A stretch of DNA of 62,584 nt from Verrucomicrobiota bacterium (GTDB lineage: Bacteria; Verrucomicrobiota; Verrucomicrobiia; JADLBR01): positions 1 to 62,584 of the forward strand of contig JAKQKQ010000126.1 of the NCBI GenBank assembly GCA_029560585.1, written 5' to 3'. Made by a program: the position numbers and the translations under genes. Every line of letters starts with the position of its first letter. Position 1 is the stretch's first letter. The notes under the pieces were generated by a model. That model was given only the letters and a program-made list of their open reading frames with translations, was not told the DNA's origin and did no database searches. Shown here in pieces: positions 45,803 to 54,839 of this stretch.

Positions 45803-46317
45803 CATCCCCGGCCAAAGACCAGAAAGAGGCCCCAAGCCTGACGCCAGATTTTGAGGCGAAGGCCGACGAGCTGATCTCGCACTACCCCGCCTCCCGGCGC
45901 AGCGCCGCACTCCCCCTCCTCCACCTCTGGCAGGAGACCTTCGGTTTCGTTTCCGGGCGCGGCATCGAATGGATCGCCGCCAAGCTCGCCATCGAACCGA
46001 TCCGCATCCTCGAACTCGTTACGTTCTACCCCATGTTCCGCCAGGCGCCCATCGGCCGCCGCCACATCCGGGTGTGCCGCACCCTCTCCTGCGCGCTGGC
46101 CGGAGCCCGCGAACTCCACGCCGAACTCTGCCGCCGCACGGGCGCCTCCGGCGACCCGCACGCCCCCCTCACTTCGCCCGATGGCGAATACACCATAGAG
46201 TTCGTCGAATGCCTCGCCAGCTGTGGCACCGCCCCGGTCGCCATGGCCGACGACCGCCTGATCGAGCGGGCCAATCTACCAGAGAAAATCGAGGCCTGCC
46301 TGAGCCACCGCGACTGA
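45799..46317 (+). CDS. nuoE: NADH-quinone oxidoreductase subunit E
   Basis: Thioredoxin-fold 2Fe-2S subunit (24 kDa type) of the NADH-input module. Ligands: C-x4-C in RTLSCALAG and C-x3-C in CLASCGTAP. 172 residues; the HY-x3-RRSAALPLLHLWQE helix-rich N-terminus is as expected. It starts on the lipoprotein stop (ATGA) and is 4 bases from nuoF. Confidence 0.94.
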   Translation: MTSPAKDQKEAPSLTPDFEAKADELISHYPASRRSAALPLLHLWQETFGFVSGRGIEWIAAKLAIEPIRILELVTFYPMFRQAPIGRRHIRVCRTLSCALAGARELHAELCRRTGASGDPHAPLTSPDGEYTIEFVECLASCGTAPVAMADDRLIERANLPEKIEACLSHRD

Positions 46318-46321
46318 CGCC

Positions 46322-47668
46322 ATGCCCATCAAGGAGAAAAGACTGATCCTCCAGCACGCCGACGAGCCCGGCTATGCCCCGGACATCGCGTGCTACCGCA
46401 GGCATGGCGGGTACGCCGAACTCAAGAAGGCGCTCGGCACGCCCCCCGACTCCATCCTCGCAGAAGTCAAGGCGTCCGGCCTCCGCGGGCGAGGCGGCGC
46501 GGGATTCTCGTGCGGGCTCAAGTGGTCGTTCATCCCAAAGAACAACGCCAAGCCCGTCTACCTCATCTGCAACGCCGACGAGTCTGAGCCGGGCACCTTC
46601 AAGGATCGCCAGATAATCCACAAGGATCCCCACCAGCTGCTGGAGGGAATGATCATCACGGCATATGCCATCGGCGCCCACCTCGCCTACATCTACATCC
46701 GGGGCGAGTTCCCGGAGGGCGCCCGCATCCTGGAGCGCGCCCTCGCCGAGGCAAAGCGCGACGGCTTCCTGGGGAAAAGCATCCTCGGGAGCGGCTTCGA
46801 TCTCGATGTCTTCGTCCACCGTGGCGCCGGCGCCTACATCTGCGGCGAGGAGACCGGCCTCATCGAATCCCTCGAGGGCAAGCGTCCGTACCCTCGCATC
46901 AAACCACCCTATTTTCCCGCCGTCCTCGGCCTCTACATGTGCCCCACGGTCGTCAACAACGTGGAGACGCTCTGCAACGTCAAACACATCGTGCGGATGG
47001 GCGGCGCCGCATACGCCGCCCTCGGGCGCCCCAACAATACCGGCACCCGCATCCTCTGCGTCTCCGGCGACGTCGCCCGACCAGGATACTTTGAATCCGA
47101 GATCGGCACCATCACCATGGGCCAACTCATCCACGATGTCTGCGGCGGCATCCGGGACGGCAACCGCCTCAAGGCCGTCATCCCGGGCGGCTCGTCGGCC
47201 AAGGTCCTCAGGGCCGGAGACACCTACGCCATCCGCCGCCGAAAGCCAGACGGTTCGACGGAGACAATCAGCGTCGCCCTCGAAGACATCCCCCTCGATT
47301 TCGATAGCCTCGCCGACGCCGGATCCATGGCCGGATCCGGCGGGATCATCGTCATGGACCACACCCGTGACATGGTCGAGGCACTCGCCAATATCAACGA
47401 GTTCTACGCCCACGAATCGTGCGGCCAGTGCACGCCCTGCCGCGAAGGCTCCCTCTGGATGAAGAAGGTCACCGCTCGAATGACCCGCGGCGACGGCAGA
47501 CCGTCCGACCCCGATCTGCTCGCCAGCATCGCCAACAGTATCGCGGGCCGCACGGTCTGCGCATTCGGTGAGGCATGCGCGTGGCCCACCCAGAGTTTCG
47601 TGGACAAGTTCCGCGACGAGTTTGAGGCAAAGGCCGCGCCCGCCAAGGAGGTCCCCCGTGCGGCCTGA
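46322..47668 (+). CDS. nuoF: NADH-quinone oxidoreductase subunit F
   Basis: 51-kDa subunit with the NADH site, FMN and cluster N3. Glycine-rich motifs RGRGGAGFSCGLKWSF and GAGAYICGEETGLIESLEG are complete, as is the N3 motif SCGQCTPCREGS with its distal Cys in TVCAFGEACA. 448 residues. Part of the nuoEFG NADH-oxidising module; a soluble formate or hydrogenase-linked role is possible because the membrane arm is absent nearby. Confidence 0.95.
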   Translation: MPIKEKRLILQHADEPGYAPDIACYRRHGGYAELKKALGTPPDSILAEVKASGLRGRGGAGFSCGLKWSFIPKNNAKPVYLICNADESEPGTFKDRQIIHKDPHQLLEGMIITAYAIGAHLAYIYIRGEFPEGARILERALAEAKRDGFLGKSILGSGFDLDVFVHRGAGAYICGEETGLIESLEGKRPYPRIKPPYFPAVLGLYMCPTVVNNVETLCNVKHIVRMGGAAYAALGRPNNTGTRILCVSGDVARPGYFESEIGTITMGQLIHDVCGGIRDGNRLKAVIPGGSSAKVLRAGDTYAIRRRKPDGSTETISVALEDIPLDFDSLADAGSMAGSGGIIVMDHTRDMVEALANINEFYAHESCGQCTPCREGSLWMKKVTARMTRGDGRPSDPDLLASIANSIAGRTVCAFGEACAWPTQSFVDKFRDEFEAKAAPAKEVPRAA

Positions 47669-47797
47669 TCCCGCAATTCTCCCGGGCCGGTGCCCAGCTC
47701 GCCGGGCGAGAACCCTTGGCCCCCTGGCCCCGTCCCCTTCTCCCGGCGCTGCCTTTCCGGCGGCCGCCGAACCCCACGCCTCGCGAGACCCCCTCCG

Positions 47798-49447
47798 ATG
47801 ACCGAGAAAACGCAACCGCCCCAGGACACTGTCTCCATCCAGCTCGATGGCACCTGGGTGCGCGTCCCCAAAGGCACCAATGTCATCGAGGCCGCAAAAC
47901 GCCACGGTCGCTTCATACCCCACTACTGCTATCACCCAAAACTCGAGATCGCGGGCAACTGCCGCATGTGCCTCGTTGAGATCGGCATGCCCCGCCTCGG
48001 CCCAGACCGCCAACCGGTCCGCGGCGCAGACGGCATGCCCGAGATCGCCTGGATCCCCCGCCCCCAGATCGGTTGCGCCACCACAGTCAGCGATGGCATG
48101 GGCGTCCGCACTGCCTCCCCCCTCGTCGAAGAGTGCCGAAGGGGAGTCATGGAGTTCCTCCTCATCAACCACCCCCTCGATTGCCCGATCTGCGACCAGG
48201 CCGGCGAATGCAAGCTCCAGGAGTTCTCTCTCGAGTACGGCAGCGCCGCCAGCCGTTTCATCGAACAGAAGGTGAAGAAACCCAAGCACGTCGACATCGG
48301 CAAGAATATCCTCTTGGACGACGAGCGCTGCATCCTCTGCTCGCGCTGCATTCGATTCGCCCGCGACATCGCCAAAGAAGATGTCCTCGGCTTCACGCAG
48401 CGAGGCAGCCAGACCACCCTCTCCATCCACCCGGGCCGCCGCTTCGACAGCAATTACTCCCTCAATGCCGCGGACATCTGCCCGGTCGGTGCACTCACCA
48501 GCAAAGATTTCCGATTCAAGATGCGCGTCTGGTTCCTCAAGGAAACCAACGCGATCTGCACCTCGTGTGGCACCGGCTGCAATATCGTGATCGGATCCCG
48601 CGAGGGCGCCGTGCACCGCCTGACGCCCAGGGAAAACGATGCCGTCAACCAGTGCTGGATGTGCGACCACGGCCGCCTGAACTTCCACCACCTCCACGCC
48701 CCCGACCGGATCAAGGCGCCCACCTGCCGCCTCAATGGCCACGCGCTCGTCGCCGAATGGCCCGATGCCCTCTCCCAGCTCTCCCGCATGCTGGGAAACC
48801 TCGCCCCAGACGAGATCGCGATCCTCGCCTCCTCCAAAATGACGAACGAGGAACTCTTCCTGCTCTCCCTCCTGCGCGATCGCCTCGGCGGCGACTCCGT
48901 CCCGTGCGACGTCCTGCCGCGCCGCCAGGAAGCGGACCATCTCCTGGTCTGTGACGATGGCAACCCCAATTCCACCGGAGCGCGCCTGCTCGGTATCTCC
49001 TCGGATGGCAAACGCCTGCCCGACGTCATCAAAGCCATCGAATCTGGCCGGACCAAGGCCGTCCTGGCCATCTCCGAGGACCTCGCCGACGCCGGGATAA
49101 CGCAACCCACCATCGCCCGAATCCCAACGCTCGCCACGATTGCCATCCTCCCCAACGCAACCACATCCGAAGCCAGGTTCGTCCTGCCCGGCGCCGGCTT
49201 CGCCGAAAAGCGTGGCTCGATGATCAACGTCAAGGGCAGGATCCAGCGGCTCAACCGCGCGACACCGCCCCCCGCCAACGCCCGCGACGATTGGCAAATC
49301 CTGACTGATCTCCTCGCGCTGCTCGACGCCCCCCACTTCCCGCACATCGACGCCGTCTTCGCGGCCATGGCCGCCAGACATCCCGCCCTCGCCGGCCTCA
49401 CCCTCGCTGGCATCGGCGACCTCGGCCAGCAATTGGCTCGAAAATAG
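47798..49447 (+). CDS. nuoG: NADH-quinone oxidoreductase subunit G, short form
   Basis: 75-kDa-type subunit carrying an N-terminal 2Fe-2S ferredoxin domain (CYHPKLEIAGNCRMC), a His-Cys3 cluster (HPLDCPICDQAGEC) and two 4Fe-4S-type sets (CILCSRCIRFARD; CTSCGTGC). Then comes a shortened molybdopterin-oxidoreductase-like C-terminus (to residue 549). The E. coli protein is ~900 residues; the missing C-terminal domain is common in other phyla. It ends the cluster: the next gene is on the other strand, so NuoH, I, J-N are encoded elsewhere or missing. An upstream in-frame extension from 47690 is not supported. Confidence 0.93.
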   Translation: MTEKTQPPQDTVSIQLDGTWVRVPKGTNVIEAAKRHGRFIPHYCYHPKLEIAGNCRMCLVEIGMPRLGPDRQPVRGADGMPEIAWIPRPQIGCATTVSDGMGVRTASPLVEECRRGVMEFLLINHPLDCPICDQAGECKLQEFSLEYGSAASRFIEQKVKKPKHVDIGKNILLDDERCILCSRCIRFARDIAKEDVLGFTQRGSQTTLSIHPGRRFDSNYSLNAADICPVGALTSKDFRFKMRVWFLKETNAICTSCGTGCNIVIGSREGAVHRLTPRENDAVNQCWMCDHGRLNFHHLHAPDRIKAPTCRLNGHALVAEWPDALSQLSRMLGNLAPDEIAILASSKMTNEELFLLSLLRDRLGGDSVPCDVLPRRQEADHLLVCDDGNPNSTGARLLGISSDGKRLPDVIKAIESGRTKAVLAISEDLADAGITQPTIARIPTLATIAILPNATTSEARFVLPGAGFAEKRGSMINVKGRIQRLNRATPPPANARDDWQILTDLLALLDAPHFPHIDAVFAAMAARHPALAGLTLAGIGDLGQQLARK

Positions 49448-49502
49448 AAAGCTCCCGCCGGCATGATTTGTGAACCGGGCCGAGTCGACCCGCGCTCCCA
49501 GA

Positions 49503-51059
49503 TCACAGGTATTCCGTCGCCACCACCTCGATCTGCAAGGCACCCACCATCAACAGTATCTCAGACCCCAGTTCGAGCGCGGGCTCGATCTGGTCAAGCG
49601 CGCTTTTCTGTATCGCTATGTGCGTGGCCGTGAATCCGCCCAGCGCCGCATCAACCGGCCACCACACGTCCGGCCCCACCATGACCTCCGCCCACATGTG
49701 AAACCCGAATGCCCCCTTGTCGGCCGCCGTCGACAGCCCCGTCCCGCGCCCCGGCTCCAGATACGCCAGGCCCGTTACCACCCGCGAGGGAAGCCCGATG
49801 GCCCTCGCCACGGCCGCCCCCAACACCGCGTGCTCCGTGCAATCTCCCTCCAGTGACGTCGCGACTTCCGCGGCCGAAGAAAATGCCTTGCTCAGATTGC
49901 GCCGCCGCATCTTCTCGAAAATCGCGCGCTCGATCCTCTTTGCAATCCAGACGGGGTTCTTCTCGTCGCCGCAGATCTCCGCCGCAAGCTTCTGGATCTT
50001 GGGATCGTCCGACTGGAGGTACGTCGTGGGCTTTAGGTACTGTTCCCACCGGGGATCTTTCACGGGGACGGACTGGAAAAGCGACGCCTTCTCGATCAGC
50101 CCCGGAACCGACACTGTCACCAGCGCGATCTTCGGGCTCGAAGAGTGCACGTCCTGCCCATCGCCAGAATAAAGCCGCACGGGCGCATCGTTCTGGGACG
50201 TAACCTGGAAGGTCGCCCGGCGCAGCCGCTGCACCTGCTTGAGCGGCCGACTGGGAACAATCACGCTTGCGGCAAAAAGGTCGGGCGGGTCATTCGGCTT
50301 CATCGCCGTCTCCTTGTCGCAAGTCACGACCCGCATCGTTCCCATGGCGCCCAGCGGATTCTCCACCACAAGCGGGTGTCCGCCGTCATCCAGCCATGTC
50401 ACGATATTCATGTCGGGAAACAGGCTGTGCCGAACATCGCAGCGGATCGCCTCCAGCGGCTTGCCAGCCACATCAACGACCTCGCGCCGGATCACCTCGT
50501 TGCGATAGTGCGCCGGTTTCCGGGGATCACGATCGTTGAACACGTCGACTTCGACCACCGTGCCGGGCTCAAACCCCTTCTCGCGGATGCGCAGGTCTGC
50601 CGTGTATGGACCGACTGCGCCCCCCGGATATGGGATATCGACCTCCTTGCCGTTGACGATCAACCGGATGATGTCGCCCTCGACGCGCCCGGACATCTTC
50701 ATCACCGGCTCGCCCTGGCTTTGCTCCGTCTCGAAAAGCATCACCTTCCCCGCCGTCGGTTCCTCGAGGAATCGCGAAGCCGTCTCGAGATTCACCGCAT
50801 CCCCGTTGCGGACCATCGTGAAGGATTGCGTGACCTCCGTCCGGTACATCGCCAGATCCCCGGTCCCATCCCTGGTCTGAACTATGTGCCCATTACCGAC
50901 CTTCTTGCCCCCCAGATAGAGCGCCTCCCATCGCTCGTGCAGCACCTTGCCGGCACACCATGACGGCCCCGCCCATGCCGCCAGCACAAGTGCGCAGAGT
51001 GCCCCCCTCGCCACTCGGCATGTCCCTCCGCCCACCACTGATCCCTTATTGATTTCCAC
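49503..51059 (-). CDS. Exported transglutaminase-like protein
   Basis: Secreted protein of 518 residues with a C-terminal transglutaminase-like protease fold (about 390-500). The triad is visible: Cys in EGDCTEHAVLG, His in GFHMWAEV, Asp in PVDAAL. The N-terminal 360 residues are beta-rich with EVIRREVVDVAGKP-type strands and no known domain. The GTG at 51059 is chosen: it is preceded by AGGGGA and gives a clean signal peptide (ALCALVLAAWAGPSWCAG). The longer frame to 51101 adds unlikely residues. It converges with nuoG. Confidence 0.75.
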   Translation of the reverse strand: MEINKGSVVGGGTCRVARGALCALVLAAWAGPSWCAGKVLHERWEALYLGGKKVGNGHIVQTRDGTGDLAMYRTEVTQSFTMVRNGDAVNLETASRFLEEPTAGKVMLFETEQSQGEPVMKMSGRVEGDIIRLIVNGKEVDIPYPGGAVGPYTADLRIREKGFEPGTVVEVDVFNDRDPRKPAHYRNEVIRREVVDVAGKPLEAIRCDVRHSLFPDMNIVTWLDDGGHPLVVENPLGAMGTMRVVTCDKETAMKPNDPPDLFAASVIVPSRPLKQVQRLRRATFQVTSQNDAPVRLYSGDGQDVHSSSPKIALVTVSVPGLIEKASLFQSVPVKDPRWEQYLKPTTYLQSDDPKIQKLAAEICGDEKNPVWIAKRIERAIFEKMRRRNLSKAFSSAAEVATSLEGDCTEHAVLGAAVARAIGLPSRVVTGLAYLEPGRGTGLSTAADKGAFGFHMWAEVMVGPDVWWPVDAALGGFTATHIAIQKSALDQIEPALELGSEILLMVGALQIEVVATEYL

Positions 51060-51193
51060 GGCATCCCCTGTAGCCAAAACCCCCCACAATTGCCAGCCCA
51101 CCCTCCATGAACCCCTTAACCGTTAACGAAGCAGTTGAACCACGAATGGACACCAACCCGCCAAGTTTTCTTGGTCGCCGCAGGCTTTCTGCG

Positions 51194-51199
51194 TAGATT
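51194..51199 (+). promoter_or_regulatory. -10-like box for leaderless aroC transcription
   Basis: TAGATT ends 6 bases before the ATG at 51206. The matching -35 (TTGGTC, 17 bases upstream) is weak. Confidence 0.35.
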
Positions 51200-51205
51200 T
51201 CCCAA

Positions 51206-52324
51206 ATGCCCGGCAATAGCTTCGGCCAGCTTTTTAGAATCAGCACCTGGGGTGAGTCCCACGGCGGCGGAGTGGGCGTCGTCATCGATGGCTGTCCCCC
51301 AAAAATCGCACTCTCCGAAAACGACATCCAGCCCGACCTCGACCGACGGCGCCCCGGCCAGAGCAGCATCGTCACTCCCCGGAAGGAGGCCGATCACTGC
51401 AGCATCCTCTCGGGCGTTTTCCGGGGCCGCACCCTCGGCACACCCATCCTCATCTGGGTGCCAAATACCGATGCCCGGCCGGAGGCGTACCGCGAAATGA
51501 AAACGATGTTCCGGCCCTCCCACGCCGATTTTACCTATCAGGCGAAATTCGGCATCCGCAATTGGGAGGGCGGCGGCCGCTCCTCCGCCAGGGAGACGAT
51601 CGGTCGCGTCGCCGCGGCGGCCGTGGCCAAGAAAGTCTTCCACCACCTTGCCCCCGAAATCGAGGTGATCGCGTGGGTCCGCCAGGTCCAGCGCATCTCG
51701 ATCGAGTTTGACCCACTGAAAGTCTCCCTCGCCCAGGTCGAGCGCACCCCCATCCGTTGCCCCGACCCGAAGACCGCCGCGCGAATGATCCGCCTCATCG
51801 AAAAGGCCCGCGCCTCCGGCGACTCGCTCGGCGGCGTCATCGAGTGCGTCGCCCGTGGCACCCCCGCGGGCCTCGGCGAACCCGTCTTCGACCGCTTCGA
51901 GGCCGATCTCGCCAAAGCCATGCTCAGCCTGCCAGCGACAAAAGGATTCGAGGTCGGATCCGGCTTCGCGGGCACCAGGCTGTTCGGCTCCGAACACAAC
52001 GACCCGTTCGCCCTGCGGCAAGGCCACATCCGTACCGCGTCAAACCGATCCGGGGGAATTCAGGGCGGCATAACCAACGGCGAACCCATCCTCTTCCGCG
52101 TTGCCTTTAAACCCACCGCCACCATCGCCAAACCTCAGAAAACCGTCACCGTGAGCGGCCGTGCCGCAACCCTCCAAGCCCGCGGGCGCCATGACCCCTG
52201 CGTCCTCCCCCGCGCGGTCCCCATCGTCGAAGCCATGACGTGGCTTGTCCTCATTGACCACTGGCTCAGGCTCCGTGCGCAGTGCGGCACACCGATGCGC
52301 CGACGCCACGCCAAACGGTCTTGA
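51206..52324 (+). CDS. aroC: Chorismate synthase
   Basis: Flavin-dependent last step of the shikimate pathway, 5-enolpyruvylshikimate-3-phosphate to chorismate. The N-terminal [16 protein letters not shown] and the RSSARET loop near residue 125 are diagnostic, as is [12 protein letters not shown] further on. 372 residues, full length. It provides chorismate for PabB in this window and for the aromatic amino acids. Possible 6-base leader; stands alone between the transglutaminase and the LacI regulator. Confidence 0.95.
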   Translation: MPGNSFGQLFRISTWGESHGGGVGVVIDGCPPKIALSENDIQPDLDRRRPGQSSIVTPRKEADHCSILSGVFRGRTLGTPILIWVPNTDARPEAYREMKTMFRPSHADFTYQAKFGIRNWEGGGRSSARETIGRVAAAAVAKKVFHHLAPEIEVIAWVRQVQRISIEFDPLKVSLAQVERTPIRCPDPKTAARMIRLIEKARASGDSLGGVIECVARGTPAGLGEPVFDRFEADLAKAMLSLPATKGFEVGSGFAGTRLFGSEHNDPFALRQGHIRTASNRSGGIQGGITNGEPILFRVAFKPTATIAKPQKTVTVSGRAATLQARGRHDPCVLPRAVPIVEAMTWLVLIDHWLRLRAQCGTPMRRRHAKRS

Positions 52325-52346
52325 CCACCCCCACTGCGGGATCAAA

Positions 52347-52360
52347 CTTGATCGATTAAG
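52347..52360 (+). promoter_or_regulatory. LacI-type operator candidate
   Basis: CTTGATCGATTAAG is a 14-bp palindrome with one mispaired position and a central CG, the shape of many LacI-family operators. It lies 25 bases before the ATG of the LacI-type gene; autoregulation is inferred. Confidence 0.5.
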
Positions 52361-52384
52361 ACCGCCCACGCCGGGGGAGCTCCG

Positions 52385-53431
52385 ATGCGGAAACCAAAGA
52401 ACGTCACGATCAAGGTGCTCGCCAGCGCGCTGGATCTCAGTCCCCAGGCCGTCTCCCAGGCCCTGAACGACTACGAGGGAACTGTCCGCGTCAGTGCCGA
52501 GACCCGCGAGCGCGTGCGATCGCTCGCGGCCCGTTGGAATTACCGCCCGCACGCCGGTGCCCGTGCCCTACGCCGCCAGACCCACCGCAACCTCGGTTTC
52601 ATCGAGGTCAAACCACCCCCTAATTCCCACTTCCTGTACCTCATCAGCGCCGGCGTTTTTGACGCCGCCGAGGAAAATGGCTATCAGGTCACTTTCGTCC
52701 GCATGTTTGACGGCGGCACCGAACCCCAGCGAATCCCAAAGGCCCTCCGCGAGATCCAACTCGACGCTGCCATCGTCGCCTGCTCCGGCCCCCGGAGCCC
52801 AGACCTCGACCAGTTGTTCGCCACCCTCAATATTCCCATCGTTTACGTCAACAGCCGTAAACCCGCCAATGCCGTCTATCCCGACAACCGCGGCGGTGGG
52901 CGCGAAATGACCCGCCACCTCATCGAGACGGGCTTCCGCAACATCGCATTCCTCCATGCCCCCGCCGAAGCCCCTGATGATATCACGATCGATCGCAGGG
53001 CCGGCTACGAGGCCGCCATGCTCGCGGACGGCCTGCCCCCAAGAGTCATCGACATCGGCTCCGATGCGCTGCCTCAATCGGTCTGGGCCAGGCAGCCCCT
53101 CACCGACGAGGAGCGCCGCCTGCTCCCAGATGCCTTCGTCTGCTCCGACGATTTCACCGCCCTGCACCTATTCAATATGCTCTACGCCGCCGGCGTTCGC
53201 GTGCCAGACGATGTCGCGATCGCCGGCTTCGGCGACAACGTCTACGCCAGCGTGTCTGCCGTTCCGCTCACCACCGCGCACATCCCCTATCGCGATATGG
53301 GCCGCGCTGCGGTCGCCATGGCCCTCGACATGATCAAGCACCAGAATCCGTCCGCACAGATGCCCCCCGTCTGCCTTCCCGTCGCTCTCCGCGTCCGGAC
53401 GTCAACCTCCCGCCCAAACCCCAAAGCCTGA
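52385..53431 (+). CDS. LacI-family transcriptional regulator
   Basis: Repressor of 348 residues: N-terminal LacI HTH (TIKVLASALDLSPQAVSQALN and the hinge NYRPHAGARALR), then a periplasmic-binding-protein-like sensor domain (about 65-345; DAAIVACSGPRSPDLDQLF, VPDDVAIAGFGDNVYAS). GGGGGAG before the ATG is a good ribosome site. Ligand unknown. It precedes the phosphofructokinase gene by 46 bases, so a sugar-sensing role in that unit is plausible. Confidence 0.88.
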   Translation: MRKPKNVTIKVLASALDLSPQAVSQALNDYEGTVRVSAETRERVRSLAARWNYRPHAGARALRRQTHRNLGFIEVKPPPNSHFLYLISAGVFDAAEENGYQVTFVRMFDGGTEPQRIPKALREIQLDAAIVACSGPRSPDLDQLFATLNIPIVYVNSRKPANAVYPDNRGGGREMTRHLIETGFRNIAFLHAPAEAPDDITIDRRAGYEAAMLADGLPPRVIDIGSDALPQSVWARQPLTDEERRLLPDAFVCSDDFTALHLFNMLYAAGVRVPDDVAIAGFGDNVYASVSAVPLTTAHIPYRDMGRAAVAMALDMIKHQNPSAQMPPVCLPVALRVRTSTSRPNPKA

Positions 53432-53477
53432 AATTAGATTGCCTGTTTTCCGAGCTGCCCCTAACAAGTCAAACCTC

Positions 53478-54707
53478 ATGAAGGTCAAGAAGGTAGGTAT
53501 TCTCACAGCGGGTGGGTTGGCCCCATGCCTCTCCGCCGCCACCGCGGGTCTTATCGAGCGTTATTCGGAGATGGCACCGGAAGTCGAGATCCTTTGTTAT
53601 CGCAACGGCTACAAGGGGTTGCTCCAGGGCGACAGCATCGTCATCACGCCCCATATCCGCGAGAATATCCGCGTCGCCTACCGCTACGGCGGCAGCCCCA
53701 TCGGCAATAGCCGCGTCAAACTCACCAACGTCAAAGACTACATCAAACGCGGCCTCGTCAAAGAAGGCGAAAACCCCCTAGCGGTCGCCGCAAAACAACT
53801 CACTCGCGATGGTGTCCACGTCCTCCACACCATCGGCGGCGACGACACCAACACATCAGCTGCCGACCTCGCCGCACACCTCGCCGAGAACGGCTACAGC
53901 CTGACCGTTGTCGGCCTCCCAAAGACGATCGATAATGACGTCTACCCCATCAAACAGAGCCTCGGCGCATGGACCGCGGCTGAGCAGGGTGCCGTTTTCT
54001 TCGAAAATGTTGTCGCCGAACATGATGCCAACCCCCGCATGCTGATCATCCACGAGGTCATGGGCCGCAACTGCGGCTGGCTCACCGCCGCCACCGCCCG
54101 CGAATATCACAAGCGTCTCAAACGCCGCGACTTCTTGCCCGAATTCGGCCTCGTCGAGCAAGCCAAAGACGTCCACGCCGTCTTCATTCCCGAACTCGAC
54201 ATCGATATCGCCGCAGAGGCCAAACGCCTCAAGGCCATCATGGATCGCCTCGACTGCGTCAACATCTTCCTCAGCGAAGGCGCCGGCGTCGAGAGCATCA
54301 TCAAGGAAACAGAGGCTAAGGGCGAGAACGTCCCCCGCGATGCCTTCGGCCACGTCAAACTCGACGCCATTAACCCCGGCGCCTGGTTCGGCAAACAGTT
54401 CGCAACCATGATCGAGGCCGAAAAAACCCTCGTCCAAAAAAGTGGCTATTTCTCCCGCTCCGCCCCCGCCAATATCGAGGACCTCCGCATCATCAAGAGC
54501 TGCGTCGACCTCGCCGTCGATTGCGCCCTCCGCGGCGAAAGCGGCGTCATAGGCCACGACGAGGACCGCGGCGGCATCCTCCGCGCCATCGAGTTCCCCC
54601 GCATCAAAGGCGGCAAACCCTTCAATATCCAAACCCAGTGGTTCAAGGATCTCCTCGCCGAAATCGGCCAGACAGCCACTCCCGCTGCCCCCAAACCCCA
54701 CGCCTGA
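53478..54707 (+). CDS. Phosphofructokinase, probably pyrophosphate-dependent
   Basis: 6-phosphofructokinase of 409 residues. Asp-Asp in GGDDTNTSAA marks the PPi-using (group II) enzymes; ATP-dependent enzymes usually have Gly-Asp-Gly at this place. The PKTIDNDVYPI loop binds fructose-6-phosphate and the metal. PPi-dependent enzymes are reversible, so the gene may serve both glycolysis and gluconeogenesis. ATG 53478 (MKVKKVGILTAGG) is the family start; the 53439 codon adds an unlikely extension. A terminator-like stem follows at 54712. Confidence 0.9.
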   Translation: MKVKKVGILTAGGLAPCLSAATAGLIERYSEMAPEVEILCYRNGYKGLLQGDSIVITPHIRENIRVAYRYGGSPIGNSRVKLTNVKDYIKRGLVKEGENPLAVAAKQLTRDGVHVLHTIGGDDTNTSAADLAAHLAENGYSLTVVGLPKTIDNDVYPIKQSLGAWTAAEQGAVFFENVVAEHDANPRMLIIHEVMGRNCGWLTAATAREYHKRLKRRDFLPEFGLVEQAKDVHAVFIPELDIDIAAEAKRLKAIMDRLDCVNIFLSEGAGVESIIKETEAKGENVPRDAFGHVKLDAINPGAWFGKQFATMIEAEKTLVQKSGYFSRSAPANIEDLRIIKSCVDLAVDCALRGESGVIGHDEDRGGILRAIEFPRIKGGKPFNIQTQWFKDLLAEIGQTATPAAPKPHA

Positions 54708-54711
54708 TACC

Positions 54712-54733
54712 ACCGCCCACCAGCGGTTTGTTT
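54712..54733 (+). terminator. Weak intrinsic terminator after the phosphofructokinase gene
   Basis: Stem ACCGC/GCGGT with a CCACCA loop, then TTGTTT. Short stem and a broken T-run make it a modest candidate. Confidence 0.4.
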
Positions 54734-54750
54734 AGTCTCAATGCAAAAGG

Positions 54751-54779
54751 TTGACTCCCCCCTGGCCCTCCCCTTCAAT
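54751..54779 (+). promoter_or_regulatory. Candidate promoter for the Tat oxidoreductase gene
   Basis: TTGACT (54751-54756), 17-base spacer, TTCAAT (54774-54779). It lies 60 bases before the ATG. Confidence 0.45.
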
Positions 54780-54828
54780 GACTTGACGCGCTGAAACAAC
54801 TGTAAACCATAGGCGGCCGATATTCGGC

Positions 54829-54834
54829 AGGAGG
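54829..54834 (+). promoter_or_regulatory. Strong ribosome binding site
   Basis: AGGAGG, five bases before the ATG at 54840. It contrasts with many other starts here that have none. Confidence 0.7.
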
Positions 54835-54839
54835 TAACA

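Noticed and set aside
46169-49543. Very long antisense open frame over nuoF and nuoG
   Set aside because: It is stop-free because of GC-rich codon use; the plus-strand nuo genes are clearly real and the antisense peptide has no recognisable family.
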